Shown here piece by piece: positions 23,229-33,686 of a DNA stretch of 49,257 nucleotides. The stretch lies in the IMG/VR virus record IMGVR_UViG_3300006920_000066, positions 1 through 49,257 of that record; one strand, 5' to 3'. Below the pieces are notes generated by a model. The model was not told the origin of the DNA, did not search any database, and saw only the letters and a list, made by a program, of their open reading frames with translations. This stretch comes from a virus. Every line of letters starts with the position of its first letter. The stretch's first letter is position 1. The translations under genes were made by a program, and so were the position numbers.

Positions 23229-26200
23229 ATGAGTAAGATAACGGCAAAAGATTTATATGGAGGTGGGCAAGAAATAGATGATGCTATAAAACAATTGAAA
23301 GCCCTAAAAGAAACCTATGTAGAAGTGAAAAAGGATATAGTAGCTAAAGCAGGCGATCTCCAATCATCTTTCTCTAAAACAAATGTAGTTCTAGGTGTTC
23401 AGAAGGAAGAGTTCGGTAAGCTACTAACAAAGGTTGCTGAATTAACGAAGCAGTACGAGTTGATGGAGTCTAAGATAAAGGGCATCGACAAGTCAATAGA
23501 CGATTACACTAAGGCACAGAAGGCGGCTGCTGCGGCAACTGCTAAAGCGGCAAAAGAAGCTAGAGAGGCAGCGAAGGCTAACGAAGCTCACGAAAGTTCA
23601 ATATCAGCATTAAAGAAGTCGCTTAAAACAGCTTCGGACGATTTCGATAAGTTAGTTCGAGCAAATAACGCAACAGGTGAGGCTGGGAAGAAGCTGATTA
23701 AGACAATGGCTAAACTGAAAGCCGAGATAGACCTAACTAATAAAGAAAAGAAGAAGGCAGCTAACCTAGCTAGACTACAAGTAACGATTAATAATGCGGA
23801 GGTAGGGTCATACAATCAACTAGCGGCTCAGTATGACCTATTAAAAATTAAGCTGAACGCAATGGGTACAGCTAGGCGCAAGAATACGGCAAGTGGCAGA
23901 GACATGGAGGCTCAAGCAATTAGGATCAGAGAGCAAATGAAGAGATTGCAAGAGGCGACTGGCAAAAATACTTTATCCGTAGGTAATTATTCTGGGTCAC
24001 TTCGTAGTGTAGGGGCTAGTTTAAGGAATTTAATTGCGGTGTACTTTTCAGTTACTCAAGCTGCTGAATTGTTCAGAAAGGTATTTACAGATACTAAGAA
24101 GTTAGATTCACTGAATCTTGCATTTGAAAAGACTATCCCAAACCTACAAGAGAATGCACAAGTGCAGCAGTTTTTAGCAGAGACAGCTGAGAAATACGGT
24201 CAAAACATACTGGTACTTAGTAAGGCTTACTTGAGGTTTAATGCAGCGTCTAAATCTAGTACTCTTTCAATGGAAGATCAACAGCAGATATTTGACTCTG
24301 TAGCTAAGTCTGCGGCTGTACTCGGATTAGAAGCAGCAAAGACAGATAGGGTATTCAATGCGCTCGAGCAGATTATGTCAAAGGGTACAGTATCAGCAGA
24401 GGAACTTAGGCAGCAATTAGGTGATAGTTTACCAGGTTCAGTAGAGATCATGGCGAGGGCTTTAAATGTTACAACTAAGGAGTTGGCAGATATGATAAAG
24501 AAGGGAGAGGTTCTTGCTTCTGATGCACTACCTAAGTTTGCTAGAGAGTTAGAGAAAACATATGGAATAGAGAATGTAAATAAGGTAGACAATCTTGTCG
24601 CAGCGCAAGGAAGGTTTGAGACTGCAATAGTAAACTTGGTCAAAGAGTTAGATGGAGCAGGTGTATTTAAGGATTTCTTCGATGCTCTTACAGCAGGAGC
24701 AAAAGCCATTAAAGATAATATTGGTGCGCTGGTGCTGCTAGGAAAAGGACTTGCGATCGCACTTCCAGCGTTATTGGCATATAAGCTAGGTGTTATTGCG
24801 ACAACTAGAGCGCAAAATGCGATGGCTTTGTCTTTAACTGAGTTACGTATAGCAATGTCTTTAAATCCATTCGGTGTGGCTCTTACAGTAATAACCGCTG
24901 TTGCTATTGGGGTCTACGCATTGAATGAGTCAATGGTTGAATCCATAAATGTACACGACAAACTATCAGAATCTGTTAAGGATTTGAATATAGAGTTGGG
25001 AGTGGAAAAGAAAAAGACAGGTCAGTTATTTGATGCACTGAAAGATTTTAATATACCTCTCGAACGTAGGCAAGAGATTTACTTAGAGTTGCTCCGTATG
25101 CATCCAGATATATTGAAAAATATAGACTTGGAGAAAAGTGGATTAGAAGATTTAGAAAATGCTCAAGAAAATGTCAATGCTGCAATTCGAAGAAACATAG
25201 CTGCAAGGCTACAGCAAGAAGAGGTAGATAAGATTCAAGCAAGGAGGGATAAGATAATAGATAAGCAAGTAAGATTTCAAGTTGAGGGTGCAGAAGGGCT
25301 GAGTGCTTTAGAGAGAGCAGGAGTAGTAAATGGCAGAACTCCAAGAACAGTAGATGAGGAAGGCTTAACAACTAGAGAACTTTTCGCTAAAAGGTATAAC
25401 GAATTATTGGATAAGCAACTTGCTAAAGAAGATGAATTACTAACTAAAACTAAGGAGTTATACGAACTGTACAGAGACGATCCGCAAGTTGACAGGGTTT
25501 TTGGAGACAGAGGCGATAGTGCTAGGGATAAGATTCTTGCAAGATTAGGATTGGGCATTGGAGGTAGAGGGAAAGATAAGCCAAAAGTACTTTCTAAAGA
25601 AGAAATTGCTGCTGACAGAGCAAGAAAAGCTGCTGCCGATAAAGCCATTTCAGATGAATTTAAGCGTAGAACACTGAGAGCGCAATTAATAGAGGATGAT
25701 GAAACTCGTGAGTTGGCATTATTAGAAATAAAGAACGACAAGCTAATTAGAGAGTTTGAGCAGTTGAAAGTTAGTACGGTAGGTATAGAAGAGAAGTATC
25801 AACGTGAGATACAGAAGATCGAAGAGAAGTACGACAAGAAGGCTCAAGGTAAGTTAGATAAACAAAGACAACTAAATATTGACTTTATAGAGGATCGTAC
25901 AGAAAGAGAGCGAGAGCAACTAGATTTAGATACAGAAGTATTTGGAAGGCACATTGATAACAAGTTGTTAATTTTAGCTTTCTACGCAAGAGGGTTAAAG
26001 AAAATAGAGGATAGGCTAGAGAAAGAGAATTTAGCTAGGATTAAGAAAGCGGAACAAGATAGAAGGAAACTTTACGAGAGTAATTTAGCTGAATTTGACA
26101 AAAAACAACAAGCTGAAAGGGCGAATAATTTTGCTAAATCAGCAAAAACCCCTACGCCATTTGAAACTGCTTTGTCTGATAATGACCTAGAAAAGAAAAG

Positions 26201-27200
26201 GCTGGAGTTTGATTTGTTCCAAAGGACATTCGTTAGTAAAGACCTTACTGCTTCAGATGCTGAACTATTTAAAGCTAATTTGGCAAAAATAGACAAGGAG
26301 AGAGAGAATATACTGAAAAAAGGAGAGGCGAAAGAAGATAAGGACTTATACGACCTATTAGGAATCGATGTAGACGATAAGAGCAAGCAAGCTGTAGGTG
26401 ATGCATTTGCTTATGCTAAGAAGCAGTTGACAGACTTTGCCAATTTCAGAAAGCAAGTTGCGGATCAGAATGTGTCGGCAGCCAACAGAGAGGTTGCTAG
26501 TGCGGAGCAAGCATTGAATAGAGAGATAGCTGCTAGGAATGCAGGATTTGCCAATTCAGTAACTACTGCGGAGGCTGAACTTGCTGCAAAGAAGAAGATA
26601 CAAGCGCAAGCACTTAAAGAACAGAAAGCGGCACAGAAAGAACAACAGACTATTCAGAGTATTGAGCAGACAGTCAATTTAGCTACAGCAGCAAGTAAGA
26701 TATTCAGTCAAGTAGGTAATCCATTTATATCTATTCCACTTGTAGGGTTGATGTTTGGTGCGTATGCTGCGGCTAAGATCAGAGCGAACAACTTAACTAA
26801 AGAGTATGCTGGTGGTGCGTATGAAGAGTTTGATTATGGTGGTTCTCACAAGAGTGGCAATGATATGTCTCTAGGAATGACTAAAGATGGTAGACAGAGA
26901 AGAGTAGAGAGAGGTGAGAGTATGATGATATTACCTAAGTCTGCTACAAAGAAATACAAGAACGTAATGCCTAGTTTATTTAAGCAACTGAAATCTGGAA
27001 CTTATGATCCTATGGACATGGACATGAGCAGAGAGAATGACGTTAACTATTGGACTAACACTACTGAGGTAAACAATGATGGTCTTTTAGATTACTTTAA
27101 GTCTAGGGATCGCAGAGGTAGAAAAGGCAAGAATGTTATATACTCTAATGGAGTAGAAATAGTTACAAACGGAAACACTAAAACATACATACATGGCTAG
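23229..27200 (+). CDS. Tail tape measure protein, 1323 aa
   Basis: Sets tail length and is ejected with DNA. Residues ~265-445 carry the tape-measure N-terminal domain: AAELFRKVFTDTKKLDSLN, LSMEDQQQIFDSVAKSAAVL, MSKGTVSAEELRQQLGD and MARALNVTTKELADMIKKG, as in TIGR02675. Before it is a helical segment rich in Ala/Lys. Hydrophobic helices at ~500-560 probably insert into the host membrane, and a long charged coiled coil (~800-1090) follows. The C-terminus is Gly/Tyr-rich. By the usual ~1.5 angstrom per residue of helix, the tail would be near 200 nm, a rough estimate. Overlaps the next gene by 8 bases. Confidence 0.93.
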   Translation: MSKITAKDLYGGGQEIDDAIKQLKALKETYVEVKKDIVAKAGDLQSSFSKTNVVLGVQKEEFGKLLTKVAELTKQYELMESKIKGIDKSIDDYTKAQKAAAAATAKAAKEAREAAKANEAHESSISALKKSLKTASDDFDKLVRANNATGEAGKKLIKTMAKLKAEIDLTNKEKKKAANLARLQVTINNAEVGSYNQLAAQYDLLKIKLNAMGTARRKNTASGRDMEAQAIRIREQMKRLQEATGKNTLSVGNYSGSLRSVGASLRNLIAVYFSVTQAAELFRKVFTDTKKLDSLNLAFEKTIPNLQENAQVQQFLAETAEKYGQNILVLSKAYLRFNAASKSSTLSMEDQQQIFDSVAKSAAVLGLEAAKTDRVFNALEQIMSKGTVSAEELRQQLGDSLPGSVEIMARALNVTTKELADMIKKGEVLASDALPKFARELEKTYGIENVNKVDNLVAAQGRFETAIVNLVKELDGAGVFKDFFDALTAGAKAIKDNIGALVLLGKGLAIALPALLAYKLGVIATTRAQNAMALSLTELRIAMSLNPFGVALTVITAVAIGVYALNESMVESINVHDKLSESVKDLNIELGVEKKKTGQLFDALKDFNIPLERRQEIYLELLRMHPDILKNIDLEKSGLEDLENAQENVNAAIRRNIAARLQQEEVDKIQARRDKIIDKQVRFQVEGAEGLSALERAGVVNGRTPRTVDEEGLTTRELFAKRYNELLDKQLAKEDELLTKTKELYELYRDDPQVDRVFGDRGDSARDKILARLGLGIGGRGKDKPKVLSKEEIAADRARKAAADKAISDEFKRRTLRAQLIEDDETRELALLEIKNDKLIREFEQLKVSTVGIEEKYQREIQKIEEKYDKKAQGKLDKQRQLNIDFIEDRTEREREQLDLDTEVFGRHIDNKLLILAFYARGLKKIEDRLEKENLARIKKAEQDRRKLYESNLAEFDKKQQAERANNFAKSAKTPTPFETALSDNDLEKKRLEFDLFQRTFVSKDLTASDAELFKANLAKIDKERENILKKGEAKEDKDLYDLLGIDVDDKSKQAVGDAFAYAKKQLTDFANFRKQVADQNVSAANREVASAEQALNREIAARNAGFANSVTTAEAELAAKKKIQAQALKEQKAAQKEQQTIQSIEQTVNLATAASKIFSQVGNPFISIPLVGLMFGAYAAAKIRANNLTKEYAGGAYEEFDYGGSHKSGNDMSLGMTKDGRQRRVERGESMMILPKSATKKYKNVMPSLFKQLKSGTYDPMDMDMSRENDVNYWTNTTEVNNDGLLDYFKSRDRRGRKGKNVIYSNGVEIVTNGNTKTYIHG

Positions 27201-29262
27201 TCAGTTAAAGTTTAATGACATTACATATGAAACGCACCCTCTTTATGGCACTAAGACTATAAAGAAGGATGTGTCATTTAACTATGAGACTACATTGGAT
27301 AGTGTTGAGTTCTCTAATGGTGATGCTGACTTGATTATTAATGCAGATTATGAGACTGAGTTTATTCTGTGGGATGGAACAACTAGATACAAGTTCTATA
27401 AGAATGACTGCGTAATAAGAAGAGGTGACAGAGTAGTAACGGCAAAGGTTACTGTTATTGGAGACTACGCTGATGTAAAAGGGAAACTGAATACAGAGGT
27501 TAACATAGCCGACAACAAGTATATAAAGAGAGAACTAAACATTCCATATGCACCTATAGTGCAGTTTTATTGGGGTAACGGTATAATATCTTCAATTACT
27601 AATGAAGTGGTTTTTCAGTCTGACTCAAGTAGCGCATTGGAAGGAAATGGATGGTACGAACTCTTAGAAGGTTCATTGTTTGGGAATAAATGTTTCATTG
27701 TTCAACAGCTAGATGATCCTGTACCATTACATCCTGTTGGGGGCATATATATACCAATAGAATCTTTCGGTGGCACTAATCCTAAGGCAAGACTACAAAA
27801 TGAGGGAGGGTTACCATCCTCATATACTCTTGTTTGGGAAGAAGAAACTGGAAAATACTATATACAGTTTGTAACTGTAACCACTCTTTATAAGAGTGAC
27901 TTATCATTTGACAATAACCCACTGTTTAGTCAAAGTACGGCATATGGGGATGCTGTAGTTATGTCTAATGTAGACGATAGTACGGATAAGTTACTAATTT
28001 ATTCTTATGTAAATCCTAAGTTTAGGATAATTACAACAAAAGAGCAAGTTCCTGGATGGAGTACTATCGAGTTAAATGGTGACGATACATTGCCGAATAG
28101 TGCATACACACACGCTTTAATACATAGTAACGACCAACAGCGGGATTTATTAAAACAGAATCTTGGGTTTGACATTTCTAGTATTCCTAACGATATATGG
28201 TTTTTCTCAGATGACTTTGATGATGATAGAGGGGAGTTTGGACTGTGCAGTGACCAAAGCCCACTCTACGCAGGTAAGTACTTTGATAGACCAATAGGGG
28301 TAAATGGGTTACTACCTATAATGGATAATTATTGGAAATACGGAGGTCTTTTCTTTAATTTAAAGGATGAAGTAAAGGATATATTGCTTTTGGCACAAGG
28401 TGAGCAAACAGCATTGTTTTATGACTTCGAGGATGTATTATCAGATATGACAGGGCTGACAGTAAATTCAAGTTTTCTAAACGGATTAACTCCACTTAAA
28501 GATAATAGAAAATTATACTTAACTCCATTATCAAATATAAAAGTAAAGAACTACGATGAGCCAGCAACCAAGCAGATATTAACCATTGCTGATATGCTCC
28601 TATTTTTAGAGCGAGTGTATAACTGCTACTGGGATATTTATGGCGGAGAATTGAGGGTTGAACATTATTCATTTTTTGACAATGGCGGTAGCTATATGGG
28701 AGATAAGGTAACAACTGATCTTGTAAGCGAAACCAACTCTTGGAACGGCAGAAGTATATATGGAGACGAATTTACATTTGTCAAGGAAGAGAGCAAGAAG
28801 AATAAAATATGGAAATTCCAGAATAAACATAACGAATTGTACGAAGCTACTGTTATTACTGATAGTCCATACATAGAAGATGGAAATGACGATAAGGCAG
28901 TAGGGAAGATGAATATAGATTTAATCACTATATTGTTACAAGATGTGTCGAATGATGGGGTGTTAGTGATAGAGGTAGATCAAAACGACAATATTATCTT
29001 TGATGACAGATTGATCAATGGTGGACTTGCAATGACGAAAGCTATAGGAAAGTACCACTTATATGGAGAAGGTGGCTCTACGACGAACTATGGGGCTGCT
29101 AAGAGCAGGGCTAGACTGAAAGAAGAGACGATAACGCACAGTGTACCAATAAGTGACGTTCAAGGGCTGATACGTACTAGAGAGGGTAACGGTAAAATAG
29201 ATTCTGTAACTATCGACAATGATGGGGTTGTTGTAATAAAACTGAGACATGACGAATATTAA
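27193..29262 (+). CDS. Tail tip (distal tail / hub) protein, 689 aa
   Basis: Follows the tape measure, the standard place for the distal tail and hub proteins. The N-terminal ~110 residues are beta-rich with a Dit-like start (FNDITYETHPLYGTKTIKK). The middle contains long beta segments and an acidic SDDFDDDRGEF stretch; the C-terminal third resembles a hub/Tal-like domain with helices and strands. No lytic enzyme motif seen. Overlaps the next gene by 14 bases. Exact role among Dit/Tal proteins is inferred from gene order. Confidence 0.6.
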   Translation: MASQLKFNDITYETHPLYGTKTIKKDVSFNYETTLDSVEFSNGDADLIINADYETEFILWDGTTRYKFYKNDCVIRRGDRVVTAKVTVIGDYADVKGKLNTEVNIADNKYIKRELNIPYAPIVQFYWGNGIISSITNEVVFQSDSSSALEGNGWYELLEGSLFGNKCFIVQQLDDPVPLHPVGGIYIPIESFGGTNPKARLQNEGGLPSSYTLVWEEETGKYYIQFVTVTTLYKSDLSFDNNPLFSQSTAYGDAVVMSNVDDSTDKLLIYSYVNPKFRIITTKEQVPGWSTIELNGDDTLPNSAYTHALIHSNDQQRDLLKQNLGFDISSIPNDIWFFSDDFDDDRGEFGLCSDQSPLYAGKYFDRPIGVNGLLPIMDNYWKYGGLFFNLKDEVKDILLLAQGEQTALFYDFEDVLSDMTGLTVNSSFLNGLTPLKDNRKLYLTPLSNIKVKNYDEPATKQILTIADMLLFLERVYNCYWDIYGGELRVEHYSFFDNGGSYMGDKVTTDLVSETNSWNGRSIYGDEFTFVKEESKKNKIWKFQNKHNELYEATVITDSPYIEDGNDDKAVGKMNIDLITILLQDVSNDGVLVIEVDQNDNIIFDDRLINGGLAMTKAIGKYHLYGEGGSTTNYGAAKSRARLKEETITHSVPISDVQGLIRTREGNGKIDSVTIDNDGVVVIKLRHDEY

Positions 29263-30571
29263 TCCAATAGTTTTTCAAGAGGATAATACAGATGGGATAG
29301 GTTGTATTCCGACAGGAGTAAAGTTATTGCCGATAGTTAGTGATAAGCTATTTCCATTTCAATTGAACTGCAATGTAGATTCAGTAGGTAGCGGAGCAGT
29401 ATCGCCAATAGCAACACTTATTGATAGTGCAGATGTTAGTACTGATGTTTCTTCTATTCTGTCTGTGCGAGATGTTGAATTTCTTGACAAGTATTCTGGG
29501 TCAGAAGTTACAGATTACACGCATTCAGTTTTAGGAGATACTTATGGGTACGGATTCAGTATAGGAACTGAAGCAAATACAATCAGTCATGTAGAGTTGT
29601 TGATTCAAGGTGTGGTTGGTTACACTCCGAGTACATTTACGTTAGAGATATGGGATGCTAAAGTAGGTACTGTACAAAGAACTGTCACTAAGTCAGTTAT
29701 AATATCAAGCAGTAGTCCAACTAAAGTGGTATTTGAACTTCCTACTGCATACAATTCTGCTACAAATAAGTTTCTAAGAATAAGTAGTATTAATGGTTTT
29801 TTTAGTTTAGTAGGGAGCAGTAAGGCTCTTTATGAACAAGATAATGGTATAGGTGATGAAGTACGATATGTAAAGACAGTTATCCAAGGCGCAGATGTAT
29901 ATACTTGGGAAGATGCTGCAACAGACCAATCTCATGGAGCAGTTAAGTTATACGGTGCTTTTGATGGGAGACGATACAATAGTTTGAAATATGATGGATT
30001 GGACGTATTAAGTATTGCGGATGGAACATACAGATTAGAGATTGTATGGGATTCCCAATCGTGGAACAGTGAATGGTTTAGCGTAAAAGGCTACCTAGAT
30101 AACTTCGTGAAGATAACATATTGGCACAATGAGCCGATAGCATACAATGACAGAAGAAACCCTAGACATATAGATTTCGCTGATGGCTTTAAGTATTGGT
30201 GGTATATCAATAATGATGTAGGAGGGGAAGAGGTAGAGTATGTATTTAGAGAGAAACGAAATGATGGGTATAAGTATGTTCAGAGGGTGGACTCAGAAAT
30301 CTTCCATAGACACTTTACTGTACTTAGAAAGGAGGAATTTAAGGCATTCAGACTGATACCTATACACCACAACATAGAGGTTCTTACTCAAGATGGCGAT
30401 CTGATATACATAGATAAGATGACTATGAATAATGAGTGGAATGACAGAAATTACACTGAAGTAGAAATAGAGTATTATTCTGATACAGTATTCAGTACTA
30501 CTAATAAAACAATGGAATCGTCACTCAGAGGGGAGTATAGCGATGATTATTCAGCAGATTACAATATATAG
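29249..30571 (+). CDS. Baseplate or tail tip virion protein, 440 aa
   Basis: Large beta-rich protein with no signal peptide. Residues ~60-230 look like a jelly-roll/galactose-binding-like lectin module (SNxxSVxxxxLEIWDA... KFLRISSINGFF). The C-terminal half has conserved-looking YWHNEP...WWYIN and a compact alpha/beta end. It probably attaches the fibres to the tail tip. Family not named; the lectin-like part is tentative. Confidence 0.5.
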   Translation: MTNINPIVFQEDNTDGIGCIPTGVKLLPIVSDKLFPFQLNCNVDSVGSGAVSPIATLIDSADVSTDVSSILSVRDVEFLDKYSGSEVTDYTHSVLGDTYGYGFSIGTEANTISHVELLIQGVVGYTPSTFTLEIWDAKVGTVQRTVTKSVIISSSSPTKVVFELPTAYNSATNKFLRISSINGFFSLVGSSKALYEQDNGIGDEVRYVKTVIQGADVYTWEDAATDQSHGAVKLYGAFDGRRYNSLKYDGLDVLSIADGTYRLEIVWDSQSWNSEWFSVKGYLDNFVKITYWHNEPIAYNDRRNPRHIDFADGFKYWWYINNDVGGEEVEYVFREKRNDGYKYVQRVDSEIFHRHFTVLRKEEFKAFRLIPIHHNIEVLTQDGDLIYIDKMTMNNEWNDRNYTEVEIEYYSDTVFSTTNKTMESSLRGEYSDDYSADYNI

Positions 30572-30575
30572 AACT

Positions 30576-31316
30576 ATGTGGGAAACATTAAAAAGTACGG
30601 TTGGTAACACCATAAAGACGAATAACAACAACGAGATAACTGCCGAGCAGGATCAGTTGCTTAGAAAGGAGATTATAGACCAAGTAGGAACTTACGATTT
30701 CGGTGGTGTACTAACTACCCCTGCATCTGATTCACCTAGTGCGCTAGATAGGCAGAAGTATTGGTTTAATACGGCAGGAACTTGGGTTAATTTTGGGGGA
30801 GTTGTGACAGCAGTTGATGAAGTTGGGTTTCTATACAATCCCAGCGGAACATGGCTAAAAGTAGTATTACTTACTAATGATTCATCTCCATCAACTAAAG
30901 TCGCAGGGGCTTGCAATTTAGCGGTACTAGGTGAAGTTGGAGCGTCAATAAGTTACACTGACACATCTCTACTGACTATACCACTAAACATTACAGAAGG
31001 GAGTCCTTTAAATGTAGATTATGTACAGACTAATGCTGATGCAGAGAATATGCCAAGAGTATTGATTGCAGGGTACGTCACTATTAGTGGCTCTGTGACA
31101 ATAAATGCACTGGAGTTTCCTACTTCTGCTACACTGAGTATCATTGGGAGTAATGGCAACTCACTAACTAAGCTTTTTGACTTAAATAACCCAATGACGA
31201 TAGACTTTAGTTATGTTCAGAAAGTAGACCTAGAAGAAACCTTCCATATGGTATTAGAATTAAGCGATTCGCAAGACTTCTCAATTATAACGGCAAATTT
31301 AGGTATATTGGCGTAA
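30576..31316 (+). CDS. Fibre adaptor / tail protein, 246 aa
   Basis: I use the second Met (30576): its start, MWETLKSTVGNTIKTNNNNE, matches an adaptor motif seen in many Bacteroidota phage fibre modules (WxTLKxxVxxxIKTNxxxEIT...LL), which precedes a trimeric stalk. The remainder is small-residue beta structure with Asn/Thr/Ser, a domain of the fibre or baseplate surface. The C-terminal part may be a beta-sandwich. It starts 4 bases after the previous stop. Confidence 0.62.
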   Translation: MWETLKSTVGNTIKTNNNNEITAEQDQLLRKEIIDQVGTYDFGGVLTTPASDSPSALDRQKYWFNTAGTWVNFGGVVTAVDEVGFLYNPSGTWLKVVLLTNDSSPSTKVAGACNLAVLGEVGASISYTDTSLLTIPLNITEGSPLNVDYVQTNADAENMPRVLIAGYVTISGSVTINALEFPTSATLSIIGSNGNSLTKLFDLNNPMTIDFSYVQKVDLEETFHMVLELSDSQDFSIITANLGILA

Positions 31317-31360
31317 TATACTTCTTGGAAAACTTAACAATTAAAAATATAATACTGATT

Positions 31361-31999
31361 ATGGCACTTATTCCAACTATATTAGGAACTTTAAATGGAC
31401 AGAGCGTTTCAATTTACTACAGCGACGGCAATCCAAACGGAGTAATCACATCTCAGCCTAGACTGAAGGTTATATATGACTACACTAATGATGCACTTTA
31501 CACTTGTCCAGAGTCAGACATAGGAACTAATAGCAATTGGACTGCGGTAGGCTCTAATAGTAACTTCCAATACTCCTTATCGGACGGAGTTACCTTTGTT
31601 GAAGTGTGGGCTACAGGAGCAGGAGTAACAATAGTAGAGAATGCAGCCGCAGGAGAACTAACCGTAACAGTACCTTCTGGTGTTGATTTAATAGATGTCC
31701 AAATAAAAATGTCATCTACTGCGCTAGACGTAAATAATGACTACTATATATTACTAGATTATGCTGGAGATAGAGGATTTAATTCTGCGGTAGAGAACTT
31801 ACTGCTTCCTAATGTGGCTGTTGGTAGTGGAGTTACAGGTGCGATGAGTAGAAATAGCCCTGTCTTATACAGTACTGACGGATATGCTAATGTAGATGTT
31901 GGGATCAGTGCATTTGGTGGTGGGGATGGCAGTGACTTAGAGATAGCAATAAAAGATTTCTTAATAGCAAGTACTCAGCAGGTACACTTAAAGTTTTAG
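31361..31999 (+). CDS. Tail fibre-type protein, 212 aa
   Basis: I prefer the ATG at 31361 (MALIPTILGTLNGQSVSIYY) over a TTG start 12 codons upstream. The start is a short fibre-type N-terminus and not a signal peptide. The body is Asn/Ser/Gly/Thr-rich beta structure with FVEVWATGAGVTIV and later strands, like phage surface proteins. It could be the first distal fibre part or a capping protein. Family not recognised. Confidence 0.5.
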   Translation: MALIPTILGTLNGQSVSIYYSDGNPNGVITSQPRLKVIYDYTNDALYTCPESDIGTNSNWTAVGSNSNFQYSLSDGVTFVEVWATGAGVTIVENAAAGELTVTVPSGVDLIDVQIKMSSTALDVNNDYYILLDYAGDRGFNSAVENLLLPNVAVGSGVTGAMSRNSPVLYSTDGYANVDVGISAFGGGDGSDLEIAIKDFLIASTQQVHLKF

Positions 32000-32021
32000 A
32001 TAACCAAAACAATATAAAAAG

Positions 32022-32357
32022 ATGAGCATAGGAAAATATAACTTCAAGGACATTCCAAGAGGAGACACAATGCCAAGTACAGACTTTACTGTAAAAACAG
32101 TTACTCCAGACGCTCCTGTGGACTTAACAGGGGCTGCAATAAAAGTAGCGTTCAAGAGGGGCAAATTGCTGATTGCAAAGACAATAGGCAGTGGGATTGC
32201 AGTGTCCGATCCCACTACTGGAGTTTTTACGTTAGAGCCATTTGTGTTTAGTGTAGCAGGCTGTTATGATTACGATATAGAAATAACCTATTCCAATGGC
32301 GTTATTTCAACTATAGTGAACGGAGAAATTAATGTACTAAAAGATGTAAGCATATGA
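32022..32357 (+). CDS. BppU-like baseplate protein, 111 aa
   Basis: Follows the pattern of baseplate upper protein N-terminal domains: FKDIPRGDT, then DFTVKT, VDLTGAAIKVAFKR, a GSGIAVSDPTTGVFTL segment and a final strand (GCYDYDIEITYSNG). It is about the size of a single such domain and would attach receptor-binding proteins to the baseplate. Overlaps the next gene at ATGA. Confidence 0.62.
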   Translation: MSIGKYNFKDIPRGDTMPSTDFTVKTVTPDAPVDLTGAAIKVAFKRGKLLIAKTIGSGIAVSDPTTGVFTLEPFVFSVAGCYDYDIEITYSNGVISTIVNGEINVLKDVSI

Positions 32358-33667
32358 GTGAGTTAATAATAATAATAGAAGAGACAAGCCAAAACATGGA
32401 GGTTGTAGTTTCTGAAATAACAAGCTGCGTAAATGTAATTGTTGGAGAGGAATCTAATCCAGAAGAGACTATTGTTTTGGACAATAGAGTAATAGTTAAA
32501 CAAGCCTCCGATTTTGGAACTATAGACAGCACTAAGGAATACTTCTTGGATGGCGTTATTGACATGGGATCTACTTCCATTGAAGTGCCAGTAGGAGGAT
32601 TGTATATCAGTGGATACAATTTCGATGTTTCTGGTTTAGTGTCTACGGAAGACAACTATACTTTGTTCACTTCGCCAGTAGGAGGATCTGGAAATGTACT
32701 CCTAAGTGACTTTTATGTAGATGTGTCTGGAGCATCATCTCAAGTGTATGACTTATCTAGTAATACTGGATTTGGTGCTATCGAAGTCTCTAGAATAAAC
32801 TGGAACAACTGTACATCATTAGGTACTATCTTCAATTATAGACAAGGGTTAGAATCTGGTACTGGAAGGTTTGGAGGGACACCAGAACTCACGTTAGACG
32901 GTGAGTGGGTCGGTGGTTACTTCATAGACACTTGTATAGTCAGAGGGTTATCCGATGGTAATTATTCGCTTTATAAAGCTGGAGGTACATTTACAATGGC
33001 TTCTAGATTTAGAACTAATCAAAATGTAGATCTGAATGCTAGTGTGTCTTTTTTCGACTTTTCACCAGCGAATATTATAAATACCTCTACATTGCAATTG
33101 ACAGGTTGCATTATTACAAGAAACGGAGTTTTAGATTCCACTGACACCAATATAACTCCTAATATTGATGCTACTGACCCAAAGAGTATATGGAAAGATA
33201 ATATTGGTATACACAATACGTTTGTCGGAGGAACACTTACCGTTTCGTCAGAAGTCGCTACAGAAATAAGCACACAAGGAACTTTTGTTGATTTAGCTGG
33301 AACTTTTGATACATCGTCATTGTCCCATTTCGACAGTCCTGCTAATGGACAATTGAGACATTTAGGTGACACTCCAAGAGATTATAACGTATTTATTACT
33401 GGAACTTTTGATAGTGTAGCGAATGACGATATACGAGTGAAGATAGTAGTATGGGATGATTCTGCTAGTACTTTTGTAGATTATAAATCTGTGCAGAAGG
33501 TTGTCAATAATCTATCTGGAGGTAGAGATGTAGCGTTTTATTCTTTTCCTGCTAGGGTAGTATTAGATCTAAATGATTACGTTAAGATACAAGTGGCTAA
33601 CATGAGCAATCCTAATGACATAACAGCAGAACTCACTACTGAAATAAATATAGGGGGAAGGTCGTAA
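32354..33667 (+). CDS. Tail fibre / receptor-binding protein, 437 aa
   Basis: Acidic, Ile-rich N-terminus (SELIIIIEETSQNMEVV) probably attaches to the BppU-like protein, with which its gene overlaps. The centre (~60-280) is a beta-rich fibre with Gly, Asn and Ser repeats suggesting a beta-helix. The C-terminus (~320-437) resembles a TNF/C1q-like jelly roll (FVDYKSVQKVVNNLSGGRDV). No signal peptide, unlike the following genes. Function as host-recognition fibre is inferred. Confidence 0.55.
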   Translation: MSELIIIIEETSQNMEVVVSEITSCVNVIVGEESNPEETIVLDNRVIVKQASDFGTIDSTKEYFLDGVIDMGSTSIEVPVGGLYISGYNFDVSGLVSTEDNYTLFTSPVGGSGNVLLSDFYVDVSGASSQVYDLSSNTGFGAIEVSRINWNNCTSLGTIFNYRQGLESGTGRFGGTPELTLDGEWVGGYFIDTCIVRGLSDGNYSLYKAGGTFTMASRFRTNQNVDLNASVSFFDFSPANIINTSTLQLTGCIITRNGVLDSTDTNITPNIDATDPKSIWKDNIGIHNTFVGGTLTVSSEVATEISTQGTFVDLAGTFDTSSLSHFDSPANGQLRHLGDTPRDYNVFITGTFDSVANDDIRVKIVVWDDSASTFVDYKSVQKVVNNLSGGRDVAFYSFPARVVLDLNDYVKIQVANMSNPNDITAELTTEINIGGRS

Positions 33668-33686
33668 TTTAAAATAAACATAAGGT

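Noticed and set aside
24278-24709. 143-codon reverse frame in the tape measure gene
   Set aside because: Antisense shadow of a clearly conserved coding region.
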